Source of the DNA: CBDCWO01 sp965223405
Lineage (GTDB): Bacteria > Bacteroidota > Bacteroidia > Chitinophagales > Saprospiraceae
Direction of reading: 5' to 3'
Assembly: GCA_965223405.1 (NCBI GenBank)
Contig: CBDCWO010000006.1
Location: 5,332,001-5,396,000, forward strand
DNA length: 64,000 nucleotides
This document shows positions 34,044 through 42,579 of the stretch, piece by piece. How positions within the stretch are numbered: position 1 is the stretch's first letter; every line of letters begins with the position of its first letter. The notes under the pieces were generated by a model, which saw only the letters and a program-made list of their open reading frames with translations, searched no databases and had not been told where the DNA came from. A program made the position numbers and the translations under genes.

Positions 34044-35342
34044 CTAACGTAGATATTGATCATGAAACTCGATAATCCTAGGATCCACAATAATGTCTTG
34101 GGGACGGATCCGCTGTGGCAGGATGATGCCTTCCATGGTAGTGCATCTCGAAAGCGCTACGTAAGTCTGACCGTGTGCAAATGCTCCCTGATCGAGATCA
34201 ATGATTACATGTTCAAACGTTTTTCCCTGGCTCTTATGTATAGTTATTGCCCAGGCTAGCTTAATGGGGTACTGAATGAAGACACCAATCGTTTCAGTTG
34301 TAATGACCGGGTTATCCTCACCGGATAATGTGTATTTGACGATTTCCCAACTTGATTTTTCGATTCCAATCAATTCTTTGTTCCCATCACTATTTCTGAT
34401 CGACACGCCGATTTGGTCGTTATCCAAAAGCGCAATTTCACCCAGTGTTCCATTTACGTATTTTTTCCCGGGATCATTTTTTAACAACATAACCTGAGCT
34501 CCAACTTTAAGATTGAGTATCAGATCCGCTGGATACAATTTTGGATCAAATTGACCATGAATTGTGGCAGGATACTGGAAGGCAGGACGCTCAATTTTGG
34601 CCAATTCCTGTTTATTGATTTGATTGACTTTCCAGTTTCGCGCGGATAAAGTAATATATAATTTTTCGGACATTAAGGGTTGTTGGTAGCGGGTATTTAG
34701 GTATTCGAGATCGTCGTAGTCTGCCAGATTATTACGTATGGTATCGAGTAGTCGGATAAACGCTCGCTCTTCCTGTCGAAAAATCCTGGTCATTTCAATG
34801 ATCCTGAGGACAAAACCCTGTTGAAATACTTTGGCACTGAAAAAATAGGGCGTTTCGTATTTTTCCTTGAAATAGTTTTTTTCGAAAGGAGTGGCTACTA
34901 CTGGAGGTAATTGAAATAAATCACCGAAAATGATTACCTGAACTCCTCCGAACGGGCGATTATCTTCTCTATTTTTTCTAAGGAACAGGTCAATGTGGTC
35001 AAAAATGTCTGCTCGGACCATTGAAATCTCATCGATAATCAAGGTTTGAATTTTTTGGTATAATTTTCGTCTCCGTCTTTTTCGGATTTCAGTCGGATCC
35101 ATCAACTTGGGCGGAAATCCGAAAAAGGAATGAATGGTTTGCCCTTTTACGTTCAAAGCAGCGACTCCTGTGGGAGCGAGTACTACGATTTGTTTTTTGC
35201 TGGTTTTGCGAAAAATATTTAATAAAGTGGACTTACCAGTACCTGCCTTTCCCGTTATATAGTGATGATCATTGGAACGTTCGAGTTGATTTAAGATATC
35301 GTTGAAATGCGTATCCAGTTTAAAAGGAGTGTCAAGAATCAT
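34044..35342 (-). CDS. Pif1/RecD2-like superfamily 1B DNA helicase
   Basis: The 432-residue helicase has motif I GKAGTGKST (about 31-39), Ia VVLAPTGVAALNV, motif II IIDEISMVRAD, motif III IIFGDLFQLPPVV, and C-terminal motifs AITIHKSQGKTFEHVIIDL and YVALSRCTTMEG. It unwinds DNA 5' to 3' in characterised relatives and may act on stalled forks or structured DNA. It lacks the extra C-terminal domain seen in some Bacteroidota homologues, so it is the short form. It is flanked by the TPR gene on the same strand (66 bp gap). Confidence 0.9.
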   Translation of the reverse strand: MILDTPFKLDTHFNDILNQLERSNDHHYITGKAGTGKSTLLNIFRKTSKKQIVVLAPTGVAALNVKGQTIHSFFGFPPKLMDPTEIRKRRRRKLYQKIQTLIIDEISMVRADIFDHIDLFLRKNREDNRPFGGVQVIIFGDLFQLPPVVATPFEKNYFKEKYETPYFFSAKVFQQGFVLRIIEMTRIFRQEERAFIRLLDTIRNNLADYDDLEYLNTRYQQPLMSEKLYITLSARNWKVNQINKQELAKIERPAFQYPATIHGQFDPKLYPADLILNLKVGAQVMLLKNDPGKKYVNGTLGEIALLDNDQIGVSIRNSDGNKELIGIEKSSWEIVKYTLSGEDNPVITTETIGVFIQYPIKLAWAITIHKSQGKTFEHVIIDLDQGAFAHGQTYVALSRCTTMEGIILPQRIRPQDIIVDPRIIEFHDQYLR

Positions 35343-35408
35343 AGTCTGGTAATTCTATGGATTGGAGCTCCTGAAAATAAAAATACTCTGGGAATCCAAC
35401 AATAGCTA

Positions 35409-37709
35409 TCATTGTGTACCAGACAATTTCTGAAATTCCTGATATCGGATATAGTCCGGATCAGCATTATTCCAGAGCTGATACAGCTTATCGGCAACCT
35501 CCTGAGGGTTACCACTATCCGACTTTCGTAAGATTTTATATTTATAGAGCAAAAACAACGCTGAATAAGGATCGGGTGTCAATTTTACTTCACACTCCTC
35601 CAGCGCTTTTTGATAGTCTCCATTTTGATAATATGCTTCCACTAAACCATCTCCAATAGCTTGGTTACCTACACCGGTGGAATCAATAAAGGTATGAAAA
35701 TCCTGGATCGCTTCACCATATTTTCCAATACACAAGTTCATGAAAGCATCAATCAAAATCGTATTGTTTAAGCCACTTTTTTCAGTATGCCAATCTCTTA
35801 ATTTTGGCCATGTTTTGTTGAGATAGGCAGTGTCTTTTTTCACTAAGGCACCATTCAAAAGGATTGCGGATGACATGATGGGGTCGTTAAAAATACCTTT
35901 AAGTTGGTCCACCCTCAGATCCGCTTCTTCGGCTCGACCTACAGAAAAATAGCGATTATAGATTGGCAATTGAAGTATTTCGACCAGCGTAGCGATAGGA
36001 GGTAAATATTTACCGCTCAATTTCCAACGGTTTTCCATAATGTCAATGCACTTATGCAACTGACCACGATTTTGAAAATAATTTTCCAATTCTACCAACA
36101 CCTTTACCGAATCCTGTGCATTAGTCGCTTTGGCGTATGCCGCCTCAAGTAGCGAATGTTCCTTGTCAAAATTGCCTAATTTACCCTCAGTTTTAGCGAT
36201 TTCGATTTGATTGGAAATTGATTCAGGCCGTAAGATTGCCACTTGCTGATAGTGTTTTAACGCGGCTTCAAAATCACCCATTTTTTGATAGATGTTGCCA
36301 ATTGTTTTCGATTCTAAAGCTTTTTCAGGATACTCTTCTTTGTATTTTTCAAAATAACTAATAGCCTTTTCAAATTTATTCTGTTCAGCCGCAAGTTCTG
36401 ATAGTTGTAGTAAATAGTTTCCTTTTAATCCCTGATTTACCGCATCTTCACCTACCTGAATGGCACGATCATATTCTCCCTGCAATGATAGGAATTGAAT
36501 CAACCCTTTATACGGCTCTACATTATATGGATATAATGTTCTCCACATTTCCAATAAAGAAATCGCCTGAGTCAGTTCATTCTTAAATAAATAATAAACG
36601 TATCGAATTCTAAATTTTTGCCTTTCCGGCAGAACGGAGCTCAGTTTTATCGCTTTTTCCAGATGGGGAATAGCTTCTTCACCTTGATTGTTTCCCATAT
36701 AATTGGAAGCTAGCAAGATGAAACACTCAGCACAATTTGGATCTTTTTGAATCGAGTTCTCAAATTCTTTAATCCCATATGCATATTGATCGGCAAAAGT
36801 GGTGGCATAATATCCTTCTCCAAAGGAACGGAGTGCACTCAAGTCATTGGAAATTAAGTCTTTAGCGGGAATGTCCAGAAACTTTTCCGCATCCATTTTA
36901 TAATCCTTAGTATACAAGTGTTCAAAGAAGTAATTTGAAAATTGATCTGCTATTTCATAAATATCAGTACCGCTGAATCGATGTTGCCAAAACTCAACTC
37001 CGTCAGCTACCGTATGTGTTGTGAAATTGGCGATGATCGAATCACCTAAAGTGGTAACCTCCCCGGTAACTAAATAATCCTGATAGTTATCTTTTGCTTT
37101 TTTTAATTTCGCCGAGAATGGAATATCTCCGCCCACTTGATAGTTGTATTCTTTTAAAGATAACTTGTAAGTTGAAGGTGAAGTAGCATATACACGAGGA
37201 TTTTGTTCCAATTCGAGTGACAATAGGTAGGGTAGGGTGAAGGCATAAAAACTTTGGTCCTTTTCATCCATACTTGAGGTGACCAAAGGAAAAATACTAA
37301 CTGATTTTGCAAATTGGGCGGAAGGTACAAGTCTTTTTTCCTTTTCACCTTCCTCATTCACGATGGTTACCTTCTGTCCTGTGGCTGCGAACGACTGGTT
37401 CCTGAACTTCAGAGTAGAAAAGGCCAAGATCGCCATTATATTTATACCGATCACGATAGATTGCCTTTTATTGAAGTTAAAATTATGCTGATGGTTGAAT
37501 ACATACAAAACAATAAGAACAGTCGGAATCAATAAAATGAGTAAGGCCAGCAAAAGATCCGTCCAGATGGGTGAGTACATATTGCGAGCACAAAACCAAT
37601 CTACAAATTGCACACTTGCAAAGGCCCCACCTAAATAGGTTACGAAATAGGGAATTACCTTCCTTTCCTTTAACCGCTTAAAAAGCGAATTGTCATTATG
37701 ATCACTCAT
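35409..37709 (-). CDS. Membrane protein with TolB-like domain and TPR repeats
   Basis: The 766-residue protein begins with a basic cytoplasmic patch (FKRLKERKVIPYFVTYLG) and three hydrophobic segments (about 18-35, 46-68, 83-99). A TolB N-terminal-like alpha/beta domain follows (about 135-270: VSIFPLVTS, YLVTGEVTTLGDSII), then at least eight tetratricopeptide repeats (about 290-740). This architecture matches the large family that often carries a cyclase or winged-helix domain at the N terminus; here that domain is absent. It probably forms a scaffold at the inner membrane. Substrate and partners are unknown. Confidence 0.8.
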   Translation of the reverse strand: MSDHNDNSLFKRLKERKVIPYFVTYLGGAFASVQFVDWFCARNMYSPIWTDLLLALLILLIPTVLIVLYVFNHQHNFNFNKRQSIVIGINIMAILAFSTLKFRNQSFAATGQKVTIVNEEGEKEKRLVPSAQFAKSVSIFPLVTSSMDEKDQSFYAFTLPYLLSLELEQNPRVYATSPSTYKLSLKEYNYQVGGDIPFSAKLKKAKDNYQDYLVTGEVTTLGDSIIANFTTHTVADGVEFWQHRFSGTDIYEIADQFSNYFFEHLYTKDYKMDAEKFLDIPAKDLISNDLSALRSFGEGYYATTFADQYAYGIKEFENSIQKDPNCAECFILLASNYMGNNQGEEAIPHLEKAIKLSSVLPERQKFRIRYVYYLFKNELTQAISLLEMWRTLYPYNVEPYKGLIQFLSLQGEYDRAIQVGEDAVNQGLKGNYLLQLSELAAEQNKFEKAISYFEKYKEEYPEKALESKTIGNIYQKMGDFEAALKHYQQVAILRPESISNQIEIAKTEGKLGNFDKEHSLLEAAYAKATNAQDSVKVLVELENYFQNRGQLHKCIDIMENRWKLSGKYLPPIATLVEILQLPIYNRYFSVGRAEEADLRVDQLKGIFNDPIMSSAILLNGALVKKDTAYLNKTWPKLRDWHTEKSGLNNTILIDAFMNLCIGKYGEAIQDFHTFIDSTGVGNQAIGDGLVEAYYQNGDYQKALEECEVKLTPDPYSALFLLYKYKILRKSDSGNPQEVADKLYQLWNNADPDYIRYQEFQKLSGTQ

Positions 37710-37719
37710 TTATCAATCC

Positions 37720-37727
37720 TATCTTTG
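37720..37727 (+). promoter_or_regulatory. -7 box TATCTTTG for trmN6
   Basis: An exact TAnnTTTG match lies 67 bases before the trmN6 ATG. No TTG at the usual -33 distance is seen. It faces the minus-strand promoter of the TPR gene. Confidence 0.35.
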
Positions 37728-37744
37728 CACATTTGATAAAATGT

Positions 37745-37775
37745 CAAAGTTAATATACCAAAGGAGAAGCATCAA
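37745..37775 (-). promoter_or_regulatory. -33/-7 promoter for the TolB/TPR gene
   Basis: On the minus strand TTG (37775-37773) and TAACTTTG (37752-37745) lie 23 nt apart, start to start, and the -7 box matches TAnnTTTG exactly. Transcription would start near 37738, with a leader of about 28 nt before the ATG at 37709. Confidence 0.55.
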
Positions 37776-37793
37776 TAAAAGTTAGACAAATTC

Positions 37794-38531
37794 ATGGTAC
37801 AATCTGAAAAATGGTTTCGATGTAAGCATTTTGAAGTAATTCAAATGGCTGAAGTTATGAAAGTGGGTACCGATGCCATGTTGTTGGGCGCATGGGCCGG
37901 AAAGAAATCTAATGGCATAAAGAGGATATTGGATATTGGCACGGGAACTGGAATTTTGGCTTTAATGTTGAGTCAAAGACATCCACTAGCACATGTAACT
38001 GGCATTGACATCTCCAAAGACTCCTATTCTCTGGCTCGAACAAATTTCGAAAATAGTCCATTCGCTCACAACTTGTTGGCAGTATTTGTCTCATTGGAAC
38101 AATTCGCGCGCACCCAACCAGAGCCCTTCGACCTGATTGTCAGTAATCCTCCTTTCTACACTGGGGCTGTGTTTGATTCTCCTGAGCATCGTCAGACCAT
38201 GCGACATACAGTAAAACTTTCCCACCAGGAATTGTTAAAAAATACCCGAGACCTCATGGCCGATCAAGGGCAATGTTGCTTCATTCTACCCTTCATGGAA
38301 GGCCTGCGATTTATTGAATTGGCAAATCAATACGGACTCTTTTTAGAAGAAAAAGTTGAAGTAAAGTCCTACACTCGCAGTACAATTGTCCGGTTGTTGT
38401 TATGCTTCTCCAGACTTCGCCCAAAAACATTGCGTGAATCGGTCATCACGATTTATCAGGGGAAAGCACCTGAACAACAATATTCCAAAGAATATCGCAT
38501 GCTGACTCAAGACTTCTATCTGGATACTTAA
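37794..38531 (+). CDS. trmN6: tRNA1(Val) (adenine37-N6)-methyltransferase
   Basis: The 245-residue SAM-dependent methyltransferase of the TrmN6/YfiC family methylates A37 of tRNA1(Val). It has the family opening (FRCKHFEVIQ, then EVMKVGTDAMLLGAWA), SAM motif I ILDIGTGTGILAL (about 45-57), an acidic motif II GIDISKDS, and the N6-adenine catalytic motif SNPPFYTG. The start at 37794 gives the normal length. It is divergent from the TolB/TPR gene. Confidence 0.92.
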   Translation: MVQSEKWFRCKHFEVIQMAEVMKVGTDAMLLGAWAGKKSNGIKRILDIGTGTGILALMLSQRHPLAHVTGIDISKDSYSLARTNFENSPFAHNLLAVFVSLEQFARTQPEPFDLIVSNPPFYTGAVFDSPEHRQTMRHTVKLSHQELLKNTRDLMADQGQCCFILPFMEGLRFIELANQYGLFLEEKVEVKSYTRSTIVRLLLCFSRLRPKTLRESVITIYQGKAPEQQYSKEYRMLTQDFYLDT

Positions 38532-38670
38532 ATTCCGCGATCGTAGCGTTGGTGAATTCGAATGTTCCTAAAAGTTTGAAGATAGATCAAAAAGTTAGAG
38601 TCTCTATACAAAGTACTCAATTACAATGAAGAGCTACTGTCTTTTAGGTTCAGACTTTTTTCGTTACCCA

Positions 38671-38697
38671 CAAAAAAAGAGGATAAAACTACCCTCT
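38671..38697 (-). terminator. Intrinsic terminator after the small HTH gene
   Basis: On the minus strand an AGAGG...CCTCT stem (38693-38697 with 38678-38682, loop about 10 bases) is followed by seven T residues. The stem begins within the stop codon of the HTH gene, so termination is immediate. Confidence 0.75.
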
Positions 38698-38959
38698 AAT
38701 TATTTTGACCGACAGTTTTGGCTTCTTCAATGATTTTTTTTGCCATATCTAAAATCGTGGTATCTTCGATATCTACAATTCCACCCCCAGGTCCAGGTTG
38801 TACATGTTCATTAACTATCTCGCCATCTACATACTTCTTGGCTCCAAAATAATTTCTAACGGTCTGAGGTTCTATATTTAGTTCTTTAGCAATTCTAGCA
38901 ACACTTCCGGTCGGCAAGCTATGCTTGATCCGTCTTAGTTCATTGAATGTTATGTGCAT
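38696..38959 (-). CDS. Small HTH DNA-binding protein
   Basis: The 87-residue protein has an N-terminal helix-turn-helix (FNELRRIKHSLPTG, then SVARIAKELNIEPQTVRNYF, residues 1-40), a short beta/loop region rich in glycine (QPGPGGGIVDIED) and a C-terminal helix (ILDMAKKIIEEAKT). The layout resembles small LacI/Cro-like DNA-binding proteins conserved in Bacteroidota, whose targets are unknown. An intrinsic terminator abuts the stop codon, so it is probably transcribed alone. Confidence 0.75.
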   Translation of the reverse strand: MHITFNELRRIKHSLPTGSVARIAKELNIEPQTVRNYFGAKKYVDGEIVNEHVQPGPGGGIVDIEDTTILDMAKKIIEEAKTVGQNN

Positions 38960-39206
38960 ATGAAATTTATGTTTTAAGGAAAAAAAAGAATTCTTATGTT
39001 AAAACCGGTTTCAATATAAGACAAATTAAAATTTCGGACAAAATTTCCAATAACTTTAGTTTTCTTCATGTAATCCGATTTATAGCAAAGGATCAAATTA
39101 GCCAGAAAATTGATAAATAAGTTCCTTTTTACTAATTACTTAATGGTATTTAAATCGTTTAGCTTTCCTTGACCCTTTTGTTTTATAAACAGAAAAGTTT
39201 ACTAAA

Positions 39207-40322
39207 TTATTTCAAAACTTCCGCAACATTTGTATAGGAAATATCAAAAGCCTGTGCTACTCCTTTATATACCACTTTTTGATTGACAATGTTCAATCCT
39301 TTTGCTAATCCTTGCGAATTATTACAAGCTCGTTTCCATCCTTGCTGCGCCAATGATATGGCATAAGGGAGGGTAGCGTTAGTCAGTGCGATAGTAGAAG
39401 TCTGTGGTACGGCTCCGGGCATGTTGGCAACACAGTAGTGAACTACTTCATCGATGACGTAGGTCGGATCTTGATGGGTGGTTGGTTTACATGTTTCTAT
39501 ACAACCACCCTGGTCGACTGCCACATCCACTAATACAGTTCCAGCCTGCATAGACTTTAGCATATTCCTGGTTATCAGGTTAGGAGCTTTTGCCCCCGGG
39601 ATGAGTACCGCTCCAATGATCAAATCGGAAATTGCAATTTGTTGCATAATATTGTACTCATTGGAGTACATGGTCATTACATTTGGTGGCATCACATCCT
39701 CTAGATATCTTAATCTGGAAAGATTGATGTCTAGAATGGTCACTCTGGCTCCTAATCCTGCTGCCATCTTCGCAGCTTGAGTTCCTACAATCCCACCTCC
39801 CAAAATTAATACATTGGCTGGAGGCACTCCAGGCACCCCTCCCAATAATACGCCGCGTCCGCCTTGAGGTTTTTCCAAATATTTGGCTCCTTCCTGAACT
39901 GCCATTCTACCCGCTACCTCGGACATCGGTATAAGTAGAGGTAAACTGCCATCCGGATTTTCAACGGTTTCATAGGCCAGACAGATGCTGTTGCTGTCAA
40001 TCATAGCTTGTGTCAAGGGCTCATATGAGGCAAAATGGAAGTATGTAAATATTAATTGATTTTCTTTTACCAGTTTATATTCCGGAGCTATTGGCTCCTT
40101 TACCTTCATGATCATTTCTGCTTTAGCAAACACATCCTCGATCGTTGGAAGTATTCGAGCACCGGATGATATGTACGATTCATCATTAAAACCACTACCA
40201 TCTCCAGCAGTACTTTGAATAAATACCTCATGGTTTCTTTTGACGAATTCTCTTACACCAGCAGGGGTGAGAGCTACTCTGTTTTCACTAGGTTTGATTT
40301 CCTTAGGAACCCCAATTATCAT
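39207..40322 (-). CDS. ald: Alanine dehydrogenase
   Basis: The 371-residue enzyme converts L-alanine to pyruvate and ammonia with NAD. It shows the family start MIIGVPKEIKPSENRVALTP, the substrate-binding VFAKAEMIMKVKEP, and the dinucleotide site VLILGGGIVGTQAAKMAAGLGA. I chose the ATG at 40322. The frame can be extended to 40394, but a -7 box at 40349-40356 would then lie inside the coding region and the added 24 residues have no family counterpart. A second, more distant promoter with two terminator-like hairpins lies upstream. Confidence 0.93.
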   Translation of the reverse strand: MIIGVPKEIKPSENRVALTPAGVREFVKRNHEVFIQSTAGDGSGFNDESYISSGARILPTIEDVFAKAEMIMKVKEPIAPEYKLVKENQLIFTYFHFASYEPLTQAMIDSNSICLAYETVENPDGSLPLLIPMSEVAGRMAVQEGAKYLEKPQGGRGVLLGGVPGVPPANVLILGGGIVGTQAAKMAAGLGARVTILDINLSRLRYLEDVMPPNVMTMYSNEYNIMQQIAISDLIIGAVLIPGAKAPNLITRNMLKSMQAGTVLVDVAVDQGGCIETCKPTTHQDPTYVIDEVVHYCVANMPGAVPQTSTIALTNATLPYAISLAQQGWKRACNNSQGLAKGLNIVNQKVVYKGVAQAFDISYTNVAEVLK

Positions 40323-40348
40323 AATTGTTAAATTTTGGTTTGACTTGG

Positions 40349-40356
40349 CAAATGTA
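40349..40356 (-). promoter_or_regulatory. -7 box TACATTTG, proximal ald promoter
   Basis: An exact TAnnTTTG match lies 27 bases before the ald ATG, which puts the transcript start near 40343. A -33 TTG is absent at the usual distance. It supports 40322 as the translation start. Confidence 0.45.
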
Positions 40357-40380
40357 AAAATTTGAAATGATTTCACGTAT

Positions 40381-40413
40381 AAAAAAAGAGGCATACATTA
40401 ACGTAGCCTCTTT
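40381..40413 (-). terminator. Intrinsic terminator, distal of two in the ald leader
   Basis: On the minus strand AAAGAGGC-TAC (40413 downward) pairs with GTA-GCCTCTTT, with one bulged base, followed by seven T residues (40387-40381). It lies 60 bases upstream of ald and directly before its proximal promoter. Confidence 0.7.
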
Positions 40414-40450
40414 GATTACCCATTTTACTAAAACTAAGATCTCACGAGAG

Positions 40451-40479
40451 AAAAAAATGCTCGCGACGTTTCACGAGCA
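40451..40479 (-). terminator. Intrinsic terminator-like hairpin, proximal of two in the ald leader
   Basis: On the minus strand TGCTCG pairs with CGAGCA around a 10-base loop and is followed by seven T residues (40457-40451). It lies about 30 bases after the predicted start of the distal promoter's transcript. Confidence 0.65.
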
Positions 40480-40516
40480 AGACGAATTTTACACTTTTAA
40501 ACCAAAACTTACAGTA

Positions 40517-40547
40517 CAAATATAATACATATTAATTATTAATGCAA
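40517..40547 (-). promoter_or_regulatory. -33/-7 promoter of the ald leader or a small RNA
   Basis: TTG (40547-40545) and TATATTTG (40524-40517) on the minus strand are 23 nt apart and match the Bacteroidota promoter pattern in full. A transcript starting near 40510 would meet the two terminators after about 60 and 130 nt. Confidence 0.55.
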
Positions 40548-40788
40548 TATGTAAATATAAGTATTTTAATGAAATGTATATATATAATTAATTTAATGTG
40601 TATTCGACTGAAAGAGCACCACCTATCTGTCCAACTTGATGTGCTTAATTGAAAAGATTAATTTAGAAAGTCGCCAAAACCCTAAGCCTATCTCTTTCTC
40701 CCGAAAAAGATATGTTCGAAATTATTTAAAAATCATAAACACCCAGCGGGATTGAGTTTATCTGAGATCGATGTGAAGGAAAACAATT

Positions 40789-41628
40789 TCATTCGTGACC
40801 AACAAAATAATCGGCAGAGTCTATCTTTATTTTTTGTGCCAAGGGATATTCTTCGAAAAGTCGTAATATGGCTGCTTTGCCTGAACTTCCAAGATTAAAA
40901 CTATAATCATTAACATAAAGATCAATGTGTTGTCTAATCACTTTCTCATCCATTTCTTGTGCATATTTTCGCACCAAAGGCATTATTTCATCCGGATTGC
41001 GGTAAGCGTAGGTCAGACTTTCTTTTATCAATTCTGTGATCTTGTATGCCTTTTCAGGATGCAAATCCCTATGTATAGCAATACAACCTAAGGGAATAGG
41101 CATTCCAGTCTTCTTTTCCCAATATTCACCCAAATCCTGAAGTAATACCAAACCTTTACTTTGATAAGTAAACCGGTTTTCATGAATAATGACTCCGGCA
41201 TCCACCTCTCCTTTAACAATGGCATCTTCTATATTGGAAAAAATATATTCTACTGTATTGGATAAATGGGGATATGCAATCGCCAAAAGCATATTAGCAG
41301 TTGTCAGATTACCTGGGATAGCAACTCGTAGGGTTGCATCTTTAACCGATACAGCATCATTATTTGCCAGTAATAATGGACCGCAACCGTGTCCCAAGGC
41401 ACTCCCGACTGTGCTAATAGCATAGGTTTCTGTCACGTGCAAATAGGCATGATATGACAGTTTAGTACATGCCAATTTACCATCCAGTGCCCAATTATTC
41501 AAGGATTGCACATCTTCAAAAACCACTTCAAAATCTAGTGGTTCTGTATTAACTTTGCCTAATATGAGCGCACCGAATATAAAAGTATCATTAGGACAAG
41601 GCGAAATGCCAAGTGTAATTTTAGTCAT
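40789..41628 (-). CDS. mqnD: 1,4-dihydroxy-6-naphthoate synthase MqnD (futalosine pathway)
   Basis: The 279-residue enzyme converts cyclic dehypoxanthine futalosine to 1,4-dihydroxy-6-naphthoate in menaquinone synthesis. The N-terminal LGISPCPNDTFIFGAL is diagnostic, and the periplasmic-binding-protein-like fold continues with TKLSYHAYLHV, SALGHGCGPLLL and EVDAGVIIHENRFTY. The start codon directly abuts that of the divergent pseudouridine synthase gene. mqnB lies 3 kb away; mqnA, mqnC and mqnE are not in the window. Confidence 0.93.
   Translation of the reverse strand: MTKITLGISPCPNDTFIFGALILGKVNTEPLDFEVVFEDVQSLNNWALDGKLACTKLSYHAYLHVTETYAISTVGSALGHGCGPLLLANNDAVSVKDATLRVAIPGNLTTANMLLAIAYPHLSNTVEYIFSNIEDAIVKGEVDAGVIIHENRFTYQSKGLVLLQDLGEYWEKKTGMPIPLGCIAIHRDLHPEKAYKITELIKESLTYAYRNPDEIMPLVRKYAQEMDEKVIRQHIDLYVNDYSFNLGSSGKAAILRLFEEYPLAQKIKIDSADYFVGHE
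41550..41557 (+). promoter_or_regulatory. -7 box TAACTTTG inside mqnD, possible rluA-like promoter
   Basis: An exact TAnnTTTG match on the plus strand lies 72 bases before the pseudouridine synthase ATG and within the start of mqnD. As there is no space between the two genes, a promoter for the plus-strand gene must lie inside mqnD. No -33 TTG is seen at the standard distance. Confidence 0.35.
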
Positions 41629-42315
41629 ATGTATATATCTGTATTATACGAAGATAATCATTTACTGGTGGTGAATAAACCCTATAATCTCTTGTCACAT
41701 GGAGATGATACCGGTGATATTACAGCTCTTGACCTGGGTAAAAAATACATCAAAGAGAAATACCATAAGCCCGGAGCGGTATTCCTTGGTATGGTACACA
41801 GACTGGATCGACCCACTTCAGGTGTACTCTTAATGGCCAGAACGAGTAAGGCATTGACCCGGCTGAATGACCAAATGCGAAGGCGTAAAATAAACAAAGA
41901 ATACCTGGCCATTACCGCTGGAAAGCCTAGAAAAAATGAGGAAATTTTGGTTCACTTTTTATGGAAAGATTATCAAACCAATAAAGTACGGGTATACGAT
42001 AAAAAAACTGGTTCTGCGAACAAAGCAATTACCGGTTATGTTCATCTTGGGTCGAAAGATCTTTACCACCTTCTTAAAATCAAAATCGAAACCGGAAAAT
42101 CACACCAAATTAGAGCTCAGTTAGCCAAAGTAGGGATGGCCTTAGTCGGAGACATGAAATATGGTCCCGCTACGAAAAAGCAAAAGTTATGTCTCCATGC
42201 CTATAAACTTGGATTTACACACCCGGTGACTCATGAAAATCTACAGATTATTGCCCCGTGTCCTCAAAATATGCCTTGGCCATTATTCAATAAATATTGT
42301 GATAACTTGGAATGA
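41629..42315 (+). CDS. RluA-family RNA pseudouridine synthase
   Basis: The 228-residue enzyme isomerises uridine to pseudouridine in rRNA or tRNA. It has the start VLYEDNHLLVVNKPYNLLSH, catalytic motif II MVHRLDRPTSGVLLMAR with the essential aspartate, the KEYLA strand, and the KSHQIRAQLAKVG motif. No S4 domain is present, so it is a short RluA type; the exact target base is unknown. The TGA stop overlaps the first two bases of a 222-bp inverted-repeat element, and the start abuts the mqnD start (CAT-ATG). Confidence 0.93.
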   Translation: MYISVLYEDNHLLVVNKPYNLLSHGDDTGDITALDLGKKYIKEKYHKPGAVFLGMVHRLDRPTSGVLLMARTSKALTRLNDQMRRRKINKEYLAITAGKPRKNEEILVHFLWKDYQTNKVRVYDKKTGSANKAITGYVHLGSKDLYHLLKIKIETGKSHQIRAQLAKVGMALVGDMKYGPATKKQKLCLHAYKLGFTHPVTHENLQIIAPCPQNMPWPLFNKYCDNLE

Positions 42316-42535
42316 AGTCGTTTAGAAACTATCTTCAACCCTGCGCGCAAAGCATTGTGTTCGTTGAACTTCTGCTTCCTGCCGGCCGCAGGCTGGTTTT
42401 TCGTCTCGTAGTTCAAACTTTGAAACCTGACTACTTCAGGCAGGCTCAAAAAAGCCTGTCCGCCATCTGGCGGAAGCATCGCCAACAAACACAAGCCTTT
42501 ACGCTCGATAACAAATATAGTTTCTAAACGACTTC
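42314..42535. mobile_element. 222-bp inverted-repeat element (MITE-like), no gene inside
   Basis: Perfect 19-base terminal inverted repeats (GAAGTCGTTTAGAAACTAT at 42314-42332 and its complement at 42517-42535) are flanked on both sides by AAT, a possible 3-bp target duplication. Inside, 42345-42366 and 42483-42504 pair at 18 of 22 positions, and further hairpins occur (CCTGC/GCAGG near 42379, CAGGCT/AGCCTG near 42441-42458, CCGCC/GGCGG near 42460-42473). The whole element can fold into one long stem. Removing it with one AAT leaves the upstream gene ending in GAA TAA, so insertion would have kept a stop codon. No transposase is present. Confidence 0.75.
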
Positions 42536-42579
42536 AATAAGTAAATTGGCCTTATCACGAAAAGACTTATTATTGTGAT

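Larger units (their letters stand above)
40323..40788. other. AT-rich regulatory gap between mqnD and ald
   Basis: This 466-bp gap holds two promoter-like sites and two terminator-like hairpins, all reading toward ald. The stretch 40500-40600 is over 80% A+T. The part 40620-40788 next to the mqnD stop shows nothing I can name. Confidence 0.6.

Noticed and set aside
33812..34090. A 92-codon minus-strand frame at the end of the helicase gene.
   Set aside because: It overlaps the helicase C terminus in another frame, and its remaining part has no recognisable protein features.
40442..40474. A short GTG-started frame MKRREHFFLS within the first ald-leader hairpin, read as a possible leader peptide.
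   Set aside because: Eleven codons in a hairpin can arise by chance, no run of alanine or other telling codons is present, and the start is GTG without other support.
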